64,000 nt of DNA, from NCBI GenBank assembly GCA_002104895.1, contig MCFG01000004.1, positions 193,501-257,500 on the forward strand. The letters run 5' to 3'. The DNA is from Anaeromyces robustus (Eukaryota; Neocallimastigomycota; Neocallimastigomycetes; Neocallimastigales; Neocallimastigaceae). Below are positions 38,101 to 49,918 of this stretch, in pieces. How positions within the stretch are numbered: the stretch's first letter is position 1; each line of letters opens with the position of its first letter. Position numbers and translations under genes: made by a program. The notes beneath the pieces were generated by a model, which had not been told where the DNA came from, did no database searches, and saw nothing but the letters and a program-made list of their open reading frames with translations.

Positions 38101-40192
38101 TTAAAAATATAGATAGGAAAATTTAAATATATTAATAAAAAGGTTAAAAAAATATTTTTTTTAAAATTTTTAATATGTACATACTTTGATACCCATTCAA
38201 TTAATTCGTTGAAGAATGATTTTCCTTCATGCTTTTTAAAAATTATAGATGATGTTTCTTTACTCATTATAAGTTCTTTTTCTGCTAATATATTATAACC
38301 ATCATTTATTAAAATATCGCAAATTTCATCTTTCTTATTATTAGCATATACATCTGGTTTTATTAGGAATAATACTCTTTCAACTTCATTTGATTGTAAG
38401 GCTAATGGATCAACTCTTGGGAAAAGAAGTTTAATTTCCTTTATAGCATTCTTTTCATTTGATGAGCAATGAATACCATTTCTTAATATATCTTTACCAT
38501 ATTTTGCTCTTAAACTAAAATTTTAATATAAATAAATCAATATTAGATAACATATTATTATTAAAAATAGAATAAAAAATATAAATATGTAAAAGTATTA
38601 GTATTAATAATAATATGTAGATTATATATAATATTTTTAATTAGTTAATATATTAATAAATTTTAATTTCAAATAATTTTAATTAAATTTATTATTATTT
38701 TATACCATTCAGGATGAAGCATTTTTGCTTCTTCTACATCTTTAGGACCAACTAAATAAATTAAATCTTGTATAGCTTCTAATTTTTCTAATACCATGGC
38801 ATAAACAGGTTCACTTTAAAAATTTAAGATGTTTATTTATTTAATGATTAGTTTTATAAATTTTATTAAATTTTTATGGATTATTATAAAATCATGATAC
38901 CTTGAAATGTAATTAATAAGATCTTCAAAGAATGTTTGATTTTCATGCTCTTTGTAAAATTCAGAAGCAGTTTCCAATTCCATTTTAATTTCTTTTTCAT
39001 CTATAATAGAGTAACCTTTTTCTTGTATAAATGATATTATTTCATCTTTTTTACCTTCTTCAGCATATAGATCCGGCTTTATTAAAGCAAGTGTACGTTC
39101 AATAATTGGTTTTACTTCATCTCTTAATTCTTCGATTTCTGGGAATAAAATATTAATTTCTTTTTCGGCATTAGAAATAGTATCAGATGCATGAATAGCA
39201 TTTTTACATACATCAATACCAAAGAGTGCTCTTATACTATTTTTATTTAATAAATATAATTAGATTATTTATATTAATAATATATATATATATATATATA
39301 GATAGATTCTTATAATATTAAAAATATATAAAAATTTACCTATTTGGTGCAACTTCCTTGGCTTTTTCTGGATTTGTTGGACCAATTAAATTTCTTATTG
39401 ATTTAATAGCGTTTTCTTTTTCAATAACGGCAGCATATATTGGTGCACTATAGATTTTATAATTAATTAATATATCATTATTATTAATTTAATATCAATA
39501 TCAATTAAGAAAAAAAAAAGATATTTAAATTTCTAATCAATTTCATAAAAAATTTAATAATATTTACCTGCTCATGTATTTTGTTAAATTCTCATAGAAA
39601 GACTTTGATATATGGTCTCTATAGAATTCTTGTGCCATATCTTTAGAAAGCAAAATTTCTTTTTCTGCAATAATATTGAAGTCATTTGATTTAATAATAT
39701 TAAATATTTCATCTTTTTTACCATCTTTATACGCATCAGGCTTAATAATAATAAGAGTGTATTGTACACGAGATGAAATGACTTTAAGTTTTTCTTGTTG
39801 CTCTTTAATTTCAGTAACCCTTTCTGGGAACAAAATTTCAGCATCTCTTAATACAGAAACTGAATTTTTTGAGCCATAAATTGCATTTTTTATTTCTATA
39901 GATAATATAATAACATATTATATGTAAATACATAAATAATAAATAAAAAATAATAAATCAATAAATAGAAATAATAAGTTGATAAATAAATAAATAATAA
40001 ATAAATACAAATAAATTAATAATTAATTAATTCCAAATTAAATGATATAATAGAAAATTTTTTATTAAAAAAAAATTATAAAAATAAAGTACCATCAACA
40101 CCATAAATTGAACGGATACTAAATTATTTAATTTATAATAAGAAATAATATTTAAATATATTGTATATATTGTATATTGTGTATTGTATATA

Positions 40193-40234
<42 letters not shown>

Positions 40235-41851
40235 ATGTAATACCTTTCTGGATTTTCTTCCTTAGCCACTGAAGGATTTTCTGGACCAGATAATTCATTT
40301 AATAAAGTAAATGGATCTTCTCTTGCTAATAAAAATGCCAGACATGGATTACTTTGTTATATATATAAAATTAATTAAAAATTAATATTAAGCAAAACAA
40401 AATAAAATGCAATATAAAATAATACTGTTAAAAAAAAAAGACATATCTTGGAAATAATTTTGAAAAAAAATAAATACCTCGACATATATTCTATATGCTT
40501 TGATTTTAATGGATTGTCATCAGGAATGTCATTATAAATTATACTTACTTGTTCAGGTGTCAATTCAATATCTTTTTTCTCTTCAATTGCGAAACTATTT
40601 TTCATAAACATTTCTATAATCTTTTCAATTATATCGTTTCTTAAAACTTCTGGTTTTAATATAGCAATAACGTATTCTTTTTCAATTTTCTTTTCTTTCT
40701 TTAGTTTAAGTGGTGTTTTTGGTTTTTCTTTCTTTGCTGGTACAAACTTTTATATATTTAATAATATTATTGTAATTATATTAAGTTATTACATTATAAT
40801 TAAATTAATTGATGTATTATTAAACATTTTTATCAATAAAGGTATATATTAAATTACCACAACTCTTTCAATGCCATTCTTTTCATTTTCGATTTGTTGC
40901 TTAATTTTTTTTTCAATTAATGATGCATTGACACCTTGAACCATATCGACAAATACACCATGCTAAAAAAAAAAATAATAAATACATATTTATTGTATAA
41001 GATTTGGATATATATTTAATATAAAAAATATATTAAAAATGGATGCTTATATTTAATATAAAAAATAAATAATAAATATATATTTAATATATAAAATATA
41101 GATATATATTTTAATAATAGTTATTACATTATAAAATAAGAAAAAAGGACAAGAATTATCACGATAATCTTTTAAATCTTCGATATCATCTGCCTTAACC
41201 TTTGATATAAAATTAAATATAAAATTAAGTGAAAAATAATTATTTTGTTTAAATATTAATTATAATATATTATTACTTGACAAAATGTAACATCATCATT
41301 TAATTCTAATTTAAGTCTTTTAAAAGTTGAAGTTATAGCATTACAAGGACCTGCCCAACCTGCATACTAAAAATAAAAAAAGATATTATTTTATACTGTA
41401 AATAAAATAATACATTCAATTATATTCATTTTATAAAAAAACAATTAATTACTATATACTCTTAAAACTTACCACATCAAATACTAATACCAATACCAAT
41501 GATAATAATAATTATAATAAACAATAATAATTATAATAAATAATGATAAAAATTTAAAAAAAATATTTATATAATTTTTAAAAAAAAAAACAATCAAAAT
41601 GTATTTATCTAATATTATAATATAGTATGATTATATGATTGTTGATTTAATCTATTATAATATAATACTAAGTAGTATTTAAATACCTTCAATTGTTGGT
41701 TTTTTTAATTCTTCTTCCCATTGTTCCTGTGTTTGAATTTTATACTATTAAGAAAAAATTATTAATACTTTAATAATCATTAAATTTTCAATATATAATT
41801 ACATTTTTATATATTTACAATATATTCAAATTGTTGACGATTTCCAGCCAT
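35163..41851 (-). CDS. Thioredoxin-fold protein with eight tandem NDK modules (NME8/TXNDC3-like)
   Basis: Twenty exons join in phase to 1313 residues: 41819-41851, 41687-41744, 41473-41483, 41277-41366, 41128-41199, 40858-40962, 40478-40746, 40244-40351, 40093-40118, 39568-39895, 39340-39447, 38901-39236, 38706-38813, 38185-38514, 37987-38094, 37340-37765, 36575-36991, 36026-36475, 35427-35876 and 35163-35271. Residues 1-110 are a thioredoxin fold with WAGPC in place of WCGPC and the cis-Pro segment [11 protein letters not shown]. Then come eight nucleoside diphosphate kinase modules, each opening with an IKPD-type strand and closing with RA.YG.D....H.S. The phosphate-accepting His is present in modules 2-8 (NAVHGSDS in 5-8) and is Tyr in module 1 (NAIYGS). 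Animal NME8/TXNDC3 has Trx plus three NDK modules and works in axonemal dynein arms, so a flagellar role in zoospores is likely but inferred. Whether all modules bind nucleotide is unknown. Confidence 0.9.
37007..37295. repeat. (ATAAAT)n hexanucleotide array in a Trx-NDK intron
   Basis: About 48 ATAAAT units fill the intron between the exons carrying modules 5 and 6. It is nearly perfect except near 37040-37090. Confidence 0.93.
37866..37983. repeat. (TTATA)n/(TTTTA)n array in a Trx-NDK intron
   Basis: Pentanucleotide TTATA repeats change to TTTTA in the last 20 bp, immediately next to the donor side of the exon ending at 37987. Confidence 0.9.
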
Positions 41852-42085
41852 GTTAGATTTATAATTTTTTTTTAGATTCTGTTCATTTTTAAAAAAATAA
41901 AAAGAATTTAATAAAATATAAAGTGAAGTATATATTATAACTAAAAGAAAAAGAAAATCAATTCTTTTTAATAATGTCATATTTAATATATTAAATTATT
42001 CTATTAATACTTTATATAGCAATTAATAGTAATAATCATTTTTCTTTTTATTATTTATATTATCTTTTTATTTATTTTATTTTTA

Positions 42086-42116
<31 letters not shown>

Positions 42117-43554
42117 TTTATTTTTATTTTTATTATTATATTTGCTTTTACTTTTATTTTTATTTTTATTCTTGTTTTTATAATAAAATATTTATTATTC
42201 TTTAATTAATTTTATTATTTAATATAATACTTATATTTTATAAAAATATTTAATAAATTTTTTTTTCAAAATATAACAAAATTTATTATTTAATTCTATA
42301 ATATTATAAAACTATATAATTTTTTGAAAATTTATAAAAATTCTTCATTATAAAAGTTTTCCCCCCCTCTTATTATTCAATATATATAAAAAATAATATA
42401 GTGAATTATCTTTTTTTTTTTTTTAATATACAGCCAATATATATAAAAAATAATATAGTGAATTATCTTTTCTTTTTTTTCATTAATATAAAGTCAATAT
42501 ATTTAAAAAAAAATGAAAATAAAGGTAAAAAATATATTTTATCATGGATTAAAAAACATTATAAAAACTTTTTTTTTTGAAAATATATTACAAAGAAAAA
42601 GTATATGTTAACAAGAAAAAAAAGAAAAAAAAAGCATTACGTTTTTTTATTTGTAATATATATTAAAAAAATAATGATTTTTTTGTTTCTTTTCTTTCTT
42701 TCTTTCTTTCTTTTTTTTTTTTTTTTTTTTTTTTTTTGTAATAATTATGAATTATTTTTTAATTATACACATAGATTTTATTATAATAATATAATGCTCA
42801 ATATACAAATAATATTTTAGATAAAAAAAATAATTAAATAATCATAAGTATATTAATAATCTTATAAATCAAAATACCTTTTATAATATATTTTTTTTGT
42901 TATTTATAAGTATTTTTGATAATAAAAATTTTAATAAATATTTCAAAAAGATATTATCATATTGATAATTTATATATTTATATTCTTTCTTTTTTTTTTT
43001 TTTTTTTTCTCTCTTATTTCTTTTTCTTTTTATTTGTGAAATATAAAAAAAAGAAAATAATTTTTATTGTTAATTTTTTATATTAAAAAAAAATTAAATT
43101 TTGAAATTAAAGTTTTTTATGTAAATTAATTTTTATTATTTTAAAAAAAGATTATATTAATTAAAATATTAATAAAAATTTATTAATTAAAATTTTCATT
43201 AAATTTTCATATAATCAATTAAAATATATTTATAATATATGAATAAAAAAATAATAAATGAATGAATGAATGAATAAATAAATATATTAAAAGCATGGAT
43301 AACAAACAATAAACATATTATCGTTAGTGTTATTTTATTTTTATGATTTATTTCATTTATCTATTTATAATAATTACTATCACTAAAAATTCTAACATAA
43401 TAAATTATCTTGTATATATAATTGTTTATTAATGGTTATAATCATAAATTTAATATTGAAAAAAATAAATTATAATATTCTAATTTAAATAATAGATTGA
43501 ATTATAATATAAAAACAATAATTGAAACATATAAATAATGTAATTATTATTACA
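41852..43554. other. intergenic region between Trx-NDK start and RIO1 end
   Basis: No gene. This would contain the Trx-NDK promoter (right of 41851, read leftward). A 57-bp direct repeat lies at 42378-42510. Several poly-T and poly-A runs are present. A 71-codon frame at 42605-42820 is only Phe and Lys tracts. Confidence 0.55.
42378..42510. repeat. 57-bp tandem repeat, two copies plus a partial third
   Basis: The unit starts CAATATATATAAAAAATAAT and runs through GTGAATTATC and a T-tract. It begins at 42378 and 42435, and a diverged third start is near 42494. It lies about 530-650 bp upstream of the Trx-NDK ATG and could be promoter-proximal. Confidence 0.75.
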
Positions 43555-44270
43555 TTATTTTTTCTTTCCTTTTGATTTTCCTTTTTCAGTAGCAATTTTT
43601 TGTTTTCTTTTTTTAACACTTTTTGGGATTTTATTTTTTCTTTTTTCTCTCTTTTCCTCTTTCATTTGTTTCTTTCTTTCCTATATATATATTTATATAT
43701 GAATATTTAACATATAAAACTAAAACAATAACTATGAATATTAAATACAAAATTTTAATTAAAAATTATTTACCTTTTTTGCTTGTTTATCTTCAAATTT
43801 TTTTAATTTTGATATTTTTGATGGTTTTCCTTCATTTTCTTCACTATCTTCACTATCTTCACTATCTTCATTACCTTCACTATCTTCATTACTTTCATTA
43901 TCTTCATTACCTTCATTATCTTCACTATAATCATCATTATTGACATTATCATCATCTTTAATATCTTCACCTTTATCGTTAATACTTTCGTTGCTTTTAT
44001 CATTATTTTCTTTATCAGTTTCATTTTTCGATTTATTATTACCTTCTTCTTCATTATTATTAATTTTATTTTTACTTTTATTCTTATTATTTTTAGATTC
44101 TAATTTTTCTTCCTCTTTTTCTTCATTATCTTTTGCCTTTTTAGGACCAGCATTAATACCCACAATATTACTATAAATTAACTATTAAATATTAATAACG
44201 TTATTATTATATAATATATGATATTAAATTATTATTAATAATATTATTATTATATAATATATGATATTAA

Positions 44271-44308
<38 letters not shown>

Positions 44309-44325
44309 ATAATATATGATATTAA

Positions 44326-44385
<60 letters not shown>

Positions 44386-46785
44386 ATTTATTAATTATTT
44401 TCTACTTACATCATTTAATTTTCCACTTTCTACCATATCAACATCTCTTTGAATATCAATAACTTCATCAAGGTTTCTTGGAATGTATGATTTTTTAAAT
44501 ACTTCTTCGTCTACTTTATGAATTTCATTATAATTTTCTGGTCTATCTTTAATTGACTCATGAAACTATTCAATAATAATAAAAAATTAATACGTTTGAA
44601 AACACTTTAAAAAAAAATACTTTAATGAAGAGATGATAAAAATTATGTTACCTTTTCTAAATATAAATCAATCAATTCATCATCGTTATCTATATCTTTT
44701 ATTTCTTCTTGATCCATTGATTCTCTTATAGATTTAGCATCTTTAATAACAAATTCAAACATTTCTCTAAGTGTCATTATTGGATGTAAAACCCTTTTCC
44801 TGAAATATTCAATAACATTAGTACAATCTTTTCTTAAAAATTCAGATGAATGAGGATGATCATGTTCAACAGATTGTGAAACATCAATGATATAAAGTTT
44901 TTTCTTATGATATCTATAAAAATTTTTATGCAAATTTATATATATTTTAAGAATATAAAAAAAATTAATTATATTTTCTTTAAATTAATAATATAGATAA
45001 ATATATTTTATAATATGAATTATTAGAATAGCTAAAAAATAATATAAATAATAATAAATTTTATTTACAATAAATTATATTCACTAAGATCAGCATGAAC
45101 AAGATGGCATTGATTATACATTTTCCATACCATTTTTACTAATTGTAAATACAATCTCATATATTTTTCTGGATCATTAATTGGTGCATCCTTTAATCTT
45201 GGTGAAGGCCTATTTATATTATTATAATATATTACAGTTTATTATTTATATATATTAATTACAAATTATATATTATATATTATTTTTATTATTATTATTA
45301 CCATCCATTTTTATCACCAATAAATGACATTAATAATACATGCATTCTTAACATTAATGGTTCAGGGCATGGTATACCAGCATTCCATAATCTCTTAAGA
45401 TTACGCATTTCTTTCTCTGCCCATACTTTTACCATCTTTCTTGGGTTATGCTTACTGTAACCGTTTCTAAAACGATATTCACCTGATACATACCGATCTC
45501 TATCTTTAAAAATTAAAATTGAAGTCTTATAGATTTTAATTGCTCTATGTTCACCACTTTCTGTAACTGCATGATATACATTAGCCTTTTCAAAATAAAT
45601 TAGTTTATAATACTATATAATAAAATTTTTATATAATATTAATATTTATTATAAATAATTACTTCTTTTCCTGTACTAATACAACCATTGACTTCATATA
45701 TAGCATTTTTATTGAGCATTTTGAATAAAATAATTCTTGTACGAGGATCTAAAACCTGTTCAACTGTTGCTCGATCAGACTTATCAGTATATTTATGCCT
45801 ATTTTATTAATTAAATATATATATTGAATATTTATAATTTTATAATAATAATATTGGAAATAATTATGATAATATTAATATATATAACATACTTATCACC
45901 CTCAGCTTTTCTACTTCCCATTTTAATATCGGTTTTATTTGAAGAATTCAAATTTTGAACTGTATATATATATAAATTTAAATTTAATAATTCTTACAAA
46001 ACTTTTATTATTTTTTAAAATTAATTTTATTATATTTTACCAATGTGGATTCGATTTGAGTATTTTTCACTTAATTCATTTTCTATCTGCTTATTTTTTT
46101 CTATTATCTTTTAATTATGGAAAAATAAAATAAATAATATATATAATAAATATTTATTTTTTTAATATTATTATAAACTTTATTTGAATATATTACCTCT
46201 TTCTTTTTATTTTTATTATCGTCATTTTCATTATTCTTGTTTTTATGATTCTTTTTTGATTTTATTTCATTCTTTTTATCATTATTATTTTCAAGGATTT
46301 CATTATCTTCCTCGTTTTCTTTCTCTTTTTCTCCGTCTGAAAATTTTGATGTATTGACATTTTTTTCAGCATTTGTATTGTTATAAATACTATTAATTTT
46401 TTTTATTTTGTTATATTGTTTAGTAAAATCTAATGTTTCATTTTATAAATAATTAAAATAAAATTATAATAATAAAATTTAAAATATTAATTATTACAAA
46501 TATTTAAATTTACACAGATTATCGAGCTTATAACTTTTACAAATATCTATCTTTACCTGAAGTTGCATCACCAAATAATTCATCATAATTTATTTCATTA
46601 AAATATTCTTCTTCACTATCATAATCATCATAGTCATCTTCAATTTCATCATTGTTAAAAGTGATTACTTCATTTAAATGATTTTTAAGTTCTTCAATTT
46701 CTTCCTCTGAATCCTCTGCTGCATCTGCAAATTGTTCTTCCCAATCTTCTTCATAAGGAGATGTATTTCTTAAAGGTATCTCCAT
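43555..46785 (-). CDS. RIO1: RIO1 serine/threonine kinase/ATPase
   Basis: An atypical kinase for final cytoplasmic 40S ribosomal subunit maturation and cell-cycle control. Eleven exons join in phase to 702 residues: 46557-46785, 46197-46429, 46041-46107, 45893-45959, 45663-45798, 45302-45585, 45069-45209, 44652-44913, 44410-44565, 43774-44181 and 43555-43680. The N-terminus is very acidic and followed by DFTKQYNKI. The RIO signature STGKEANVYHA spans the exon 5/6 junction. The catalytic loop is [11 protein letters not shown] and the metal-binding segment [12 protein letters not shown], diagnostic for RIO1 rather than RIO2. The C-terminus has a long Glu/Asn/Ser/Asp stretch ([11 protein letters not shown] type) and a Lys-rich end. 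The start is the first ATG and shares a 260-bp divergent region with the SUMO ligase gene. The acceptor at 44182 was chosen because the nearer AG at 44169-44170 would give an in-frame stop. Confidence 0.95.
44190..44385. repeat. tandem ATATATGATATTAAATTATT units plus (TTA)n in a RIO1 intron
   Basis: Three copies of a motif containing ATAATATATGATATTAAATT occur at about 44212, 44257 and 44310, joined by TTA runs. The last leads into a (TTA)n array. The spacing differs because the TTA linkers have different lengths. Confidence 0.8.
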
Positions 46786-47045
46786 ATTACAAATTTCAAA
46801 TGTTTAAAAATTTATTTTAAATTATTTTATTATATTTTTTTAAATATTTTTTAATTTATATAAATCTTTATTTAAAAAAAATAAAAATAATTTTAATAAA
46901 AATTTTAATATTTGATTGGTTAATTTGAATTTAAAATTATTATAACTATAATTACTATAATTATAATAAGGAAATATATATAACAAATTATAACAGATAT
47001 GAAATTTTATATATTTTTTTGTAATAATAAAGATTATATATAAAA
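46786..47045. promoter_or_regulatory. 260-bp divergent promoter RIO1 / SUMO ligase
   Basis: The only intergenic DNA between two ATGs facing away from each other, so both promoters must lie here or within first exons/introns. It is AT-rich with TAATTATA-like runs at 46931-46970. No specific factor site was recognised. Confidence 0.5.
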
Positions 47046-49918
47046 ATGAATAATCAATATCCATATATACCCAATAATAATGCAAACATGATACCAGAAC
47101 AACAACGAAGTCCTCAATGTAACCCAAGTTATAATAATATTCCAAATGTAAAAATTAAATATATTTTTTAATATAATTATATTTTAGTATATTTCTTGAA
47201 TAAATAATTTTATATACTAGTTTTATACGATTATAATATTAGAGTAAAATAACAATAATTAATATTAGATATATATTTATTTATTGATAACTTATATAAT
47301 AGTCTAATTTATCATATACAATAAATTCTGAAAGAATTCAACAGAATCAAATACCTTTAATGAATACTTCAAATATCAATAGTTTTCAATTATATCCACA
47401 ACAAAATGCTAATAATAATTTTAATATGTATTATACCAATTCTTCCATACCAAATAATTCCAATAATCAATCATTGTTAAATAATTCACGACAAACTCAA
47501 ATAAATTATTTAAATTCTTTACAAAGACCATCACCACAACAACTATATAATTCAAGAATTTCAACATATTCAAGAATTCAAAATCAACAAATAAATTCAC
47601 AATTACTTCGACAACAACAGATACGACAGAATCTATTGCAACAAAATCAGATTCATATTCCCCAACAACAGTTGAATCAAAATATATTACAGCAAGCACA
47701 ATTACAGATACAACAACAAAATTTACAACAATTTCACAATCCATTAACTCAGAAAGCTCCAAATGACCAGCGAAAACAAATTCAACATATTCAACAATTA
47801 CAACAATTACAACAATTACATCAACAGCAGCAACAACAGCAACAACAGCAACATTTACAACAGCAGCAACAACAGCAACAACAGCAACATTTACAACAAC
47901 AGCAACAACAACAACTTCAACAACTACAACAACAAAGACAGCAACAACAACTACAGTTACAATTTCAACAGCAGAATAATCAAGTTAATCAACAGCATAA
48001 ATCCCAAGTACTTCATAACGTACAGAAATCAACTTTAAATGACAGTAATGAATCATTTGACAATACAAAAGTAAAATTGGAAAAGAAACCGTTTATAAGA
48101 AAATTTTTTAGGCCACTGATACCCCTGATATTACCCTGGGAATTAAAATTAGAAAATAAACGAAATACTTTTAGTAATAAATTTACTATTCTTGAAGAAT
48201 TATATAATGTATTATATTTTAATAAAATAAATAATATAAAACAATATTATGTATTTATAAGCTGCTATGAAAAAGGTGATGAAGTGAAAATGACATGGCC
48301 TTTTTATATAAAAGAAATAAGATGCAATGGTAATGAAACAATCATACGTTATATATAATAAATAATTATTTTTATAAATCTAAAAAAAAATATCATTTAA
48401 AAAATTTAAACAAAATTTATGTATTAAATAGATTTATAATATTAATTTTTTTATATCAAAATTAATATCAATTTACAAAAGATAAAACACTCGATCTTGT
48501 AAGAAAAACACCAATATATGGTAATGATGGACATTTACTTCAAACAAACGGAATTGATTGTCCATATGATTTAACAAATTATCTTAAAGAAGATAATGTA
48601 ATTGAAATAATAACAGATAAAATAGATAAATGTTTAGACGATAAAATAATACATGCAAATTTTAATATCGTATTTAATATATTAGAAACCGAAGATGAAT
48701 GTAAAAAGAGAATATTAAAGGATAAATTTACTAAAGAAGATACTTTAAAAATTAGTTAAGTATAGTGAAAGTAATAATAATAAGATTTTTATTTTATTTT
48801 ATTTTATTTTATTTTATTTTATTTTATTTTATTTTATTTTATTTTATTTTATTTTATTTTATTTTATTTTATTTTATTTTATTTTATTTTATTTTATTTT
48901 ATTTTATTTTATTTTATTTTATTTTATTTTATTTTATTTTATTTTATTTTATTTTATTTTATTTTATTTTATTTTATTTTATTTTATTTTATTTTATTTT
49001 ATAAAATAATTATAAAATTATAATATTAATGAATAATGTTTTTAAATTTAAACAGTTAAAAAGCAAACTGGTGGGAATTTATCTAATTCAGATGATGATG
49101 ATTTAATAATTGTTGATCCTAATATAACAATATCATTAAAATGTCCAATCTCGCTTATACGTATTATGAATCCTGTAAGAGGAAAAAGATGCCAACATCT
49201 TCAAACCTTTGATTTAGATTCATATTTATCAATCAATTATAAACATGGGAAATGGGCGTGCCCCATTTGTAATAAAAAAACGACAACATCAGATTTACAA
49301 TTTGATGAATGGTACAATAACTTATTAAATGAAATACCTGAAGATATAGAAAAAATTCAAATTGATAAAAATGGAAAATACATTATTAATAAAGAGGTTA
49401 AGGAAAAAACAAATTCACCACAAATAATTTATAATCTAGATGATGATGATTTAGAAGAAAATGATAGTGATAACAAAATTGAGAAAAAAATAAATATTAA
49501 AAATAATCAAAAATCAGAAAATATGATTGGAAATAGTAACCTTAATAAAAATGTTAAAACCAATACAAATAACAATAATACAATTGATAATATGAATAAT
49601 AATATTATAAATATGCAAAATATAAACAATAATAATAATTCACCAGCTATAAATTCAAAAGGAAATAATGAAGAAGATTTGCAATCTCATCAAAAAAGAC
49701 AAAGAGAAGAAGATTTACATTTTAATCAGTATATAACTGATAATAATATTCATCAACTAAAAAAAAAGAATAACAACAATTCGCAACAAATACTTAAGCC
49801 TCAATCGAATATTAATAAAGAATTACCAGATATTGGTTCAATTAAATTTAACCCTATATTTGATAAATTAATGAATGCAGCAACAACATTAAATTTTGAT
49901 AATATATTTAATAAATAG
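47046..49918 (+). CDS. SP-RING SUMO E3 ligase (PIAS/Siz/Zimp family)
   Basis: SUMO ligases of this class position SUMO-charged Ubc9 on nuclear substrates. Four exons join to 754 residues: 47046-47147, 47303-48329, 48482-48754 and 49056-49918. The N-terminal half is Asn/Gln-rich, with long CAA/CAG-coded Gln tracts (47820-47960). A PINIT-like region follows (MTWPFYIKEIRCNG... to CPYDLTNYL). The MIZ/SP-RING finger lies at about 495-545, with KCPISLIRIMNPVRGKRCQH and WACPICNKK supplying the Cys/His zinc ligands. The C-terminus is Asn-rich. A SUMO-interacting motif DDDDLIIVD sits just before the finger. No SAP domain is visible, so it resembles Zimp-like members more than Siz1. The exon 2 donor is uncertain: 48330 (GTAATG) is used here, but 48348 (GTTATA) is also in phase and would keep six more residues. 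Confidence 0.82.
48786..49002. repeat. (TTTTA)n array in intron 3 of the SUMO ligase gene
   Basis: About 43 perfect TTTTA units occupy most of the intron between 48754 and 49056. The frame through it (Phe-Ile-Leu repeats) is an artefact. Confidence 0.95.

Noticed and set aside
44163-44171. Nearer splice acceptor TATAG at 44169-44170 in RIO1
   Set aside because: It would start the exon with TAA in the required phase. The AG at 44182-44183 gives [13 protein letters not shown], matching the RIO1 C-terminal region.
47763-48038. Asn-rich alternative frame in the SUMO ligase exon
   Set aside because: Frame-shifted reading of the CAA/CAG tract. The Gln frame continues into the PINIT and SP-RING regions.
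48765-49004. Phe-Ile-Leu repeat frame
   Set aside because: Translation of the (TTTTA)n array in an intron of the SUMO ligase gene.
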